A stretch of DNA of 6,811 bases, from NCBI GenBank assembly GCA_021847125.1, contig JAJZUK010000061.1, positions 1 to 6,811 on the forward strand, given 5' to 3'. The position numbers were made by a program, and so were the translations under genes. Below, one piece after another: positions 5,336 through 6,811 of the stretch (positions within the stretch are counted from its first letter, which is position 1; each line of letters opens with the position of its first letter). The DNA is from Pseudomonadota bacterium. Its GTDB lineage: Bacteria > Pseudomonadota > Gammaproteobacteria > Burkholderiales > SG8-39. The notes beneath the pieces were generated by a model. It saw nothing but the letters and a program-made list of their open reading frames with translations. It did not search any database and was not told where the DNA came from.

Positions 5336-5988
5336 ATGGCACCTCTGTCGTAATGGCCGCCCTGCTTTCCGTTTTCCTGTTCGTGCAACTGCGCGCCAAA
5401 GAATATGTGCCGTGGCGATATTGGGTAGTGGTAGTGCTGACCAGCGTGGTCGGAACGCTGATCACCGACAATTTGGTGGACAACTTCGGTGTCGCACTGG
5501 AAACAACCACCATCGTATTCGGTGTGGCCTTGCTTGCGACCTTCGCCGCCTGGTACGCGAGCGAAAGGACGCTGTCGATTCACAGCATTTTCACCAGCAA
5601 GCGCGAGCTGTTCTACTGGGCGGCCATTTTGTTCACGTTCGCCCTGGGCACCGCGGCTGGCGATCTCGCCGCCGAAGGACTGAAGCTCGGCTATGCGAAC
5701 TCGGTGCTGATATTCGGTGCGCTGATCGCGCTTGCGACCGTCGCCTATTACCTGTTCAAGGCAAATGCAGTTGCGGCATTCTGGATTGCCTACATCCTGA
5801 CGCGCCCGCTTGGCGCATCCCTGGGGGACAGTCTTTCGCAGCCCGTCGACAATGGCGGAATCGGTTTGGGCGCGACGGCCACGAGCGCAATTTTCCTCGC
5901 GACCATACTGAGCCTGGTGCTTTACCTTACCGCCACCCGCAAAGACGTGATCGAACTGCGCGCAGACGAAAACGACCGGCTCTCCTGA
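5272..5988 (+). CDS. DUF347/COG4705 integral membrane protein, main body
   Basis: The 238-codon frame encodes a polytopic inner-membrane protein of a family without a settled function. It has four tandem units, each ending its first helix with G-x4-D: Gly6/Asp11, Gly61/Asp66, Gly126/Asp131 and Gly181/Asp186. An aromatic residue, usually Trp, lies before each helix (YW 50-51, YW 115-116, FW 170-171). In the first unit the matching FWIIK lies just upstream of the ATG. About eight membrane segments are expected, with a central loop 'SERTLSIHSIFTSK' (97-110). A short charged C-terminal tail follows the last helix (residues 224-236). The native protein should begin at 5183; see the frameshift entry. 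Started at 5272 it would lack most of the first helix. The gene is 12 bp before a BcrC-type phosphatase, probably in one transcript. Family assignment is firm, function unknown. Confidence 0.82.
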   Translation: MATTVGETAADFLNADLHFGLNGTSVVMAALLSVFLFVQLRAKEYVPWRYWVVVVLTSVVGTLITDNLVDNFGVALETTTIVFGVALLATFAAWYASERTLSIHSIFTSKRELFYWAAILFTFALGTAAGDLAAEGLKLGYANSVLIFGALIALATVAYYLFKANAVAAFWIAYILTRPLGASLGDSLSQPVDNGGIGLGATATSAIFLATILSLVLYLTATRKDVIELRADENDRLS

Positions 5989-6000
5989 TCAGGATTCGAT

Positions 6001-6597
6001 GTGGAACACCTGAACCAGGCGCTATTTCTGCTGATCCACGCAGGCAAGAGCACACCGGGCATCGCTGTCGTCGCGGCCCGCGTCCTCGCGCAGGATCTCA
6101 TCTGGATCGTGCCGGCGGGGCTGGTCGTCGGCTGGCTGCGAAGCTCCGCCGCCACCAGGCAAGTCTTGCTCGCCGCCGCCCTTGCGGGCTTGACCGGTTT
6201 GCTGGTCAACCAGTTGATCGGCGTGGCCTGGTACCATCCGCGGCCATTCGCGGCCGGGTACGGACCAGCGCTGATCGTGCACGCCGCGGACAGTTCGTTT
6301 CCAAGCGATCACCTGACCCTGATCTGGGCCGTCGCCTTCAGCCTGCTGCTGCATCGGCAGACCCGGCTCGCCGGATGGACGCTCATCCTGCTGGGGGTGC
6401 CGGTGGCCTGGGCACGCGTCTATCTGGGCTTGCATTTTCCGCTGGACATGCTCGGCGCCGCACTGGTGGCGCTGGGTAGTACCTGGCTCATTGGGTGGCA
6501 AGAAGATAGATCGATCGCACCCTTGATGCGCACGCTGCTGCCGCTGCATCAAATGATATTCGCCGGTTTGATTCGAAGAGGCTGGGTGGAAAAATGA
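6001..6597 (+). CDS. bcrC: Undecaprenyl-diphosphatase of the BcrC type (PAP2 superfamily)
   Basis: This membrane enzyme dephosphorylates undecaprenyl diphosphate, recycling the lipid carrier for peptidoglycan and other wall polymers, and can give bacitracin resistance. The product has 198 residues and about five or six membrane helices. PAP2 motifs are present: C1 'WYHPRPF' (77-83), C2 'HAADSSFPSDH' (94-104) with His104, and C3 'ARVYLGLHFPLD' (138-149) with His145 and Asp149. The canonical Lys of C1 is Gly74 here, but B. subtilis BcrC as I recall it also lacks that Lys. 'HAADSSFPSDH' is characteristic of BcrC/YbjG rather than of lipid A or phosphatidate phosphatases. The start is GTG at 6001 with AGGA at 5991-5994. 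An ATG at 5999 is in another frame and ends after four codons. A different lipid diphosphate substrate remains possible. Confidence 0.82.
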   Translation: MEHLNQALFLLIHAGKSTPGIAVVAARVLAQDLIWIVPAGLVVGWLRSSAATRQVLLAAALAGLTGLLVNQLIGVAWYHPRPFAAGYGPALIVHAADSSFPSDHLTLIWAVAFSLLLHRQTRLAGWTLILLGVPVAWARVYLGLHFPLDMLGAALVALGSTWLIGWQEDRSIAPLMRTLLPLHQMIFAGLIRRGWVEK

Positions 6598-6637
6598 TAT
6601 TCTTGTCGCCGTGGCCGGACGGCATTCAGGAGAGGCT

Positions 6638-6811
6638 ATGATGCCAACGAATTATGGAAACACAATTCGCGCGGTGACCACCGTCATCACGGTCCTCGGC
6701 GCAGGATGCGCCATGTCCGCATCGGTGCACGCCGAGACCATTTACCGCTCGATCAGCCCGAACGGCGAGGTTACGTATTCTTCGCAGCCGGTGCCCGGTG
6801 CGCGCGAGTCG
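6638..6811 (+). CDS. Secreted DUF4124-domain protein, 3' end outside the window
   Basis: The frame is open from ATG 6638 to the window edge (58 residues). Two in-frame ATGs are adjacent (6638 and 6641). AGGAG at 6628-6632 is 5 nt from the first and 8 nt from the second, so either may be used. Residues 10-32 are a hydrophobic signal sequence, with likely signal peptidase I cleavage after 'SVHA' (Ala32). A Cys at 24 lacks a proper lipobox (GAGC preceded by Leu at -4). The mature start 'ETIYRSISPNGEVTYSSQPVPGA' fits the DUF4124 pattern Y-R-x-x-x-x-x-G-x-V-x-Y-S-x-x-P-x-P-G-A, common in betaproteobacterial periplasmic proteins of unknown function. The 40-bp gap after bcrC leaves room for co-transcription. 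Confidence 0.78.
   Translation, partial: MMPTNYGNTIRAVTTVITVLGAGCAMSASVHAETIYRSISPNGEVTYSSQPVPGARES

Noticed and set aside
6074..6083. Missing Lys in PAP2 motif C1 as a sign of an inactive enzyme
   Set aside because: The BcrC branch lacks this Lys in the reference sequence I recall, while the catalytic His104, His145 and Asp149 are present.
5412..6479. 355-codon plus-strand frame crossing the DUF347 and bcrC genes
   Set aside because: It reads across two clearly recognisable genes in another frame and yields Arg-rich sequence without domains.

Overview
The window looks like a chromosomal segment of a GC-rich proteobacterium, most likely a betaproteobacterium (Burkholderiales/Nitrosomonadales type). 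The evidence is the high GC and strongly GC-biased codon use, an ArgA of the fused kinase-GNAT form that matches Ralstonia/Burkholderia-type sequences I recall, a DUF4124 periplasmic protein, and TPR lipoproteins. I see no phage, insertion sequence, tRNA, rRNA or CRISPR. The genes are ordinary housekeeping and envelope genes; the unusual content is in the spacers and in one broken reading frame.

Layout. (1) 1-697, minus strand: the first 232 residues of a TPR lipoprotein whose end lies outside the window. (2) 698-1252: a divergent spacer of about 555 bp with no convincing gene, a short inverted repeat near the lipoprotein start and a plausible promoter before pncA. (3) 1253-3186, plus strand: pncA (nicotinamidase) and pncB (nicotinate phosphoribosyltransferase), overlapping by 4 bp. 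Together they convert nicotinamide to nicotinate and then to nicotinate mononucleotide, the NAD salvage (Preiss-Handler) entry. (4) 3187-3520: a convergent spacer packed with hairpins, including a 21-bp perfect inverted repeat and a 22-bp near-perfect one, with a shared GGAYG...CCG core. (5) 3521-4912, minus strand: argA (N-acetylglutamate synthase), the first step of arginine biosynthesis. (6) 4913-5182: a divergent promoter region followed by a 34-codon ORF with a good ribosome binding site. (7) 5183-5988, plus strand: a DUF347/COG4705 polytopic membrane protein with four two-helix repeats. Its reading frame is broken near codon 22 by a 5-bp tandem duplication (TTTAC TTTAC). (8) 6001-6597: a BcrC-type undecaprenyl-diphosphatase (PAP2 superfamily), 12 bp downstream and probably in the same operon. 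(9) 6638-6811: the start of a secreted DUF4124 protein.

The items most worth checking are the 5-bp duplication that separates the conserved N-terminus of the DUF347 protein from the rest, the hairpin cluster between pncB and argA, and the short ORF at 5043, whose alternative frames spell pieces of a plausible signal peptide. I found no clearly new multi-gene system.
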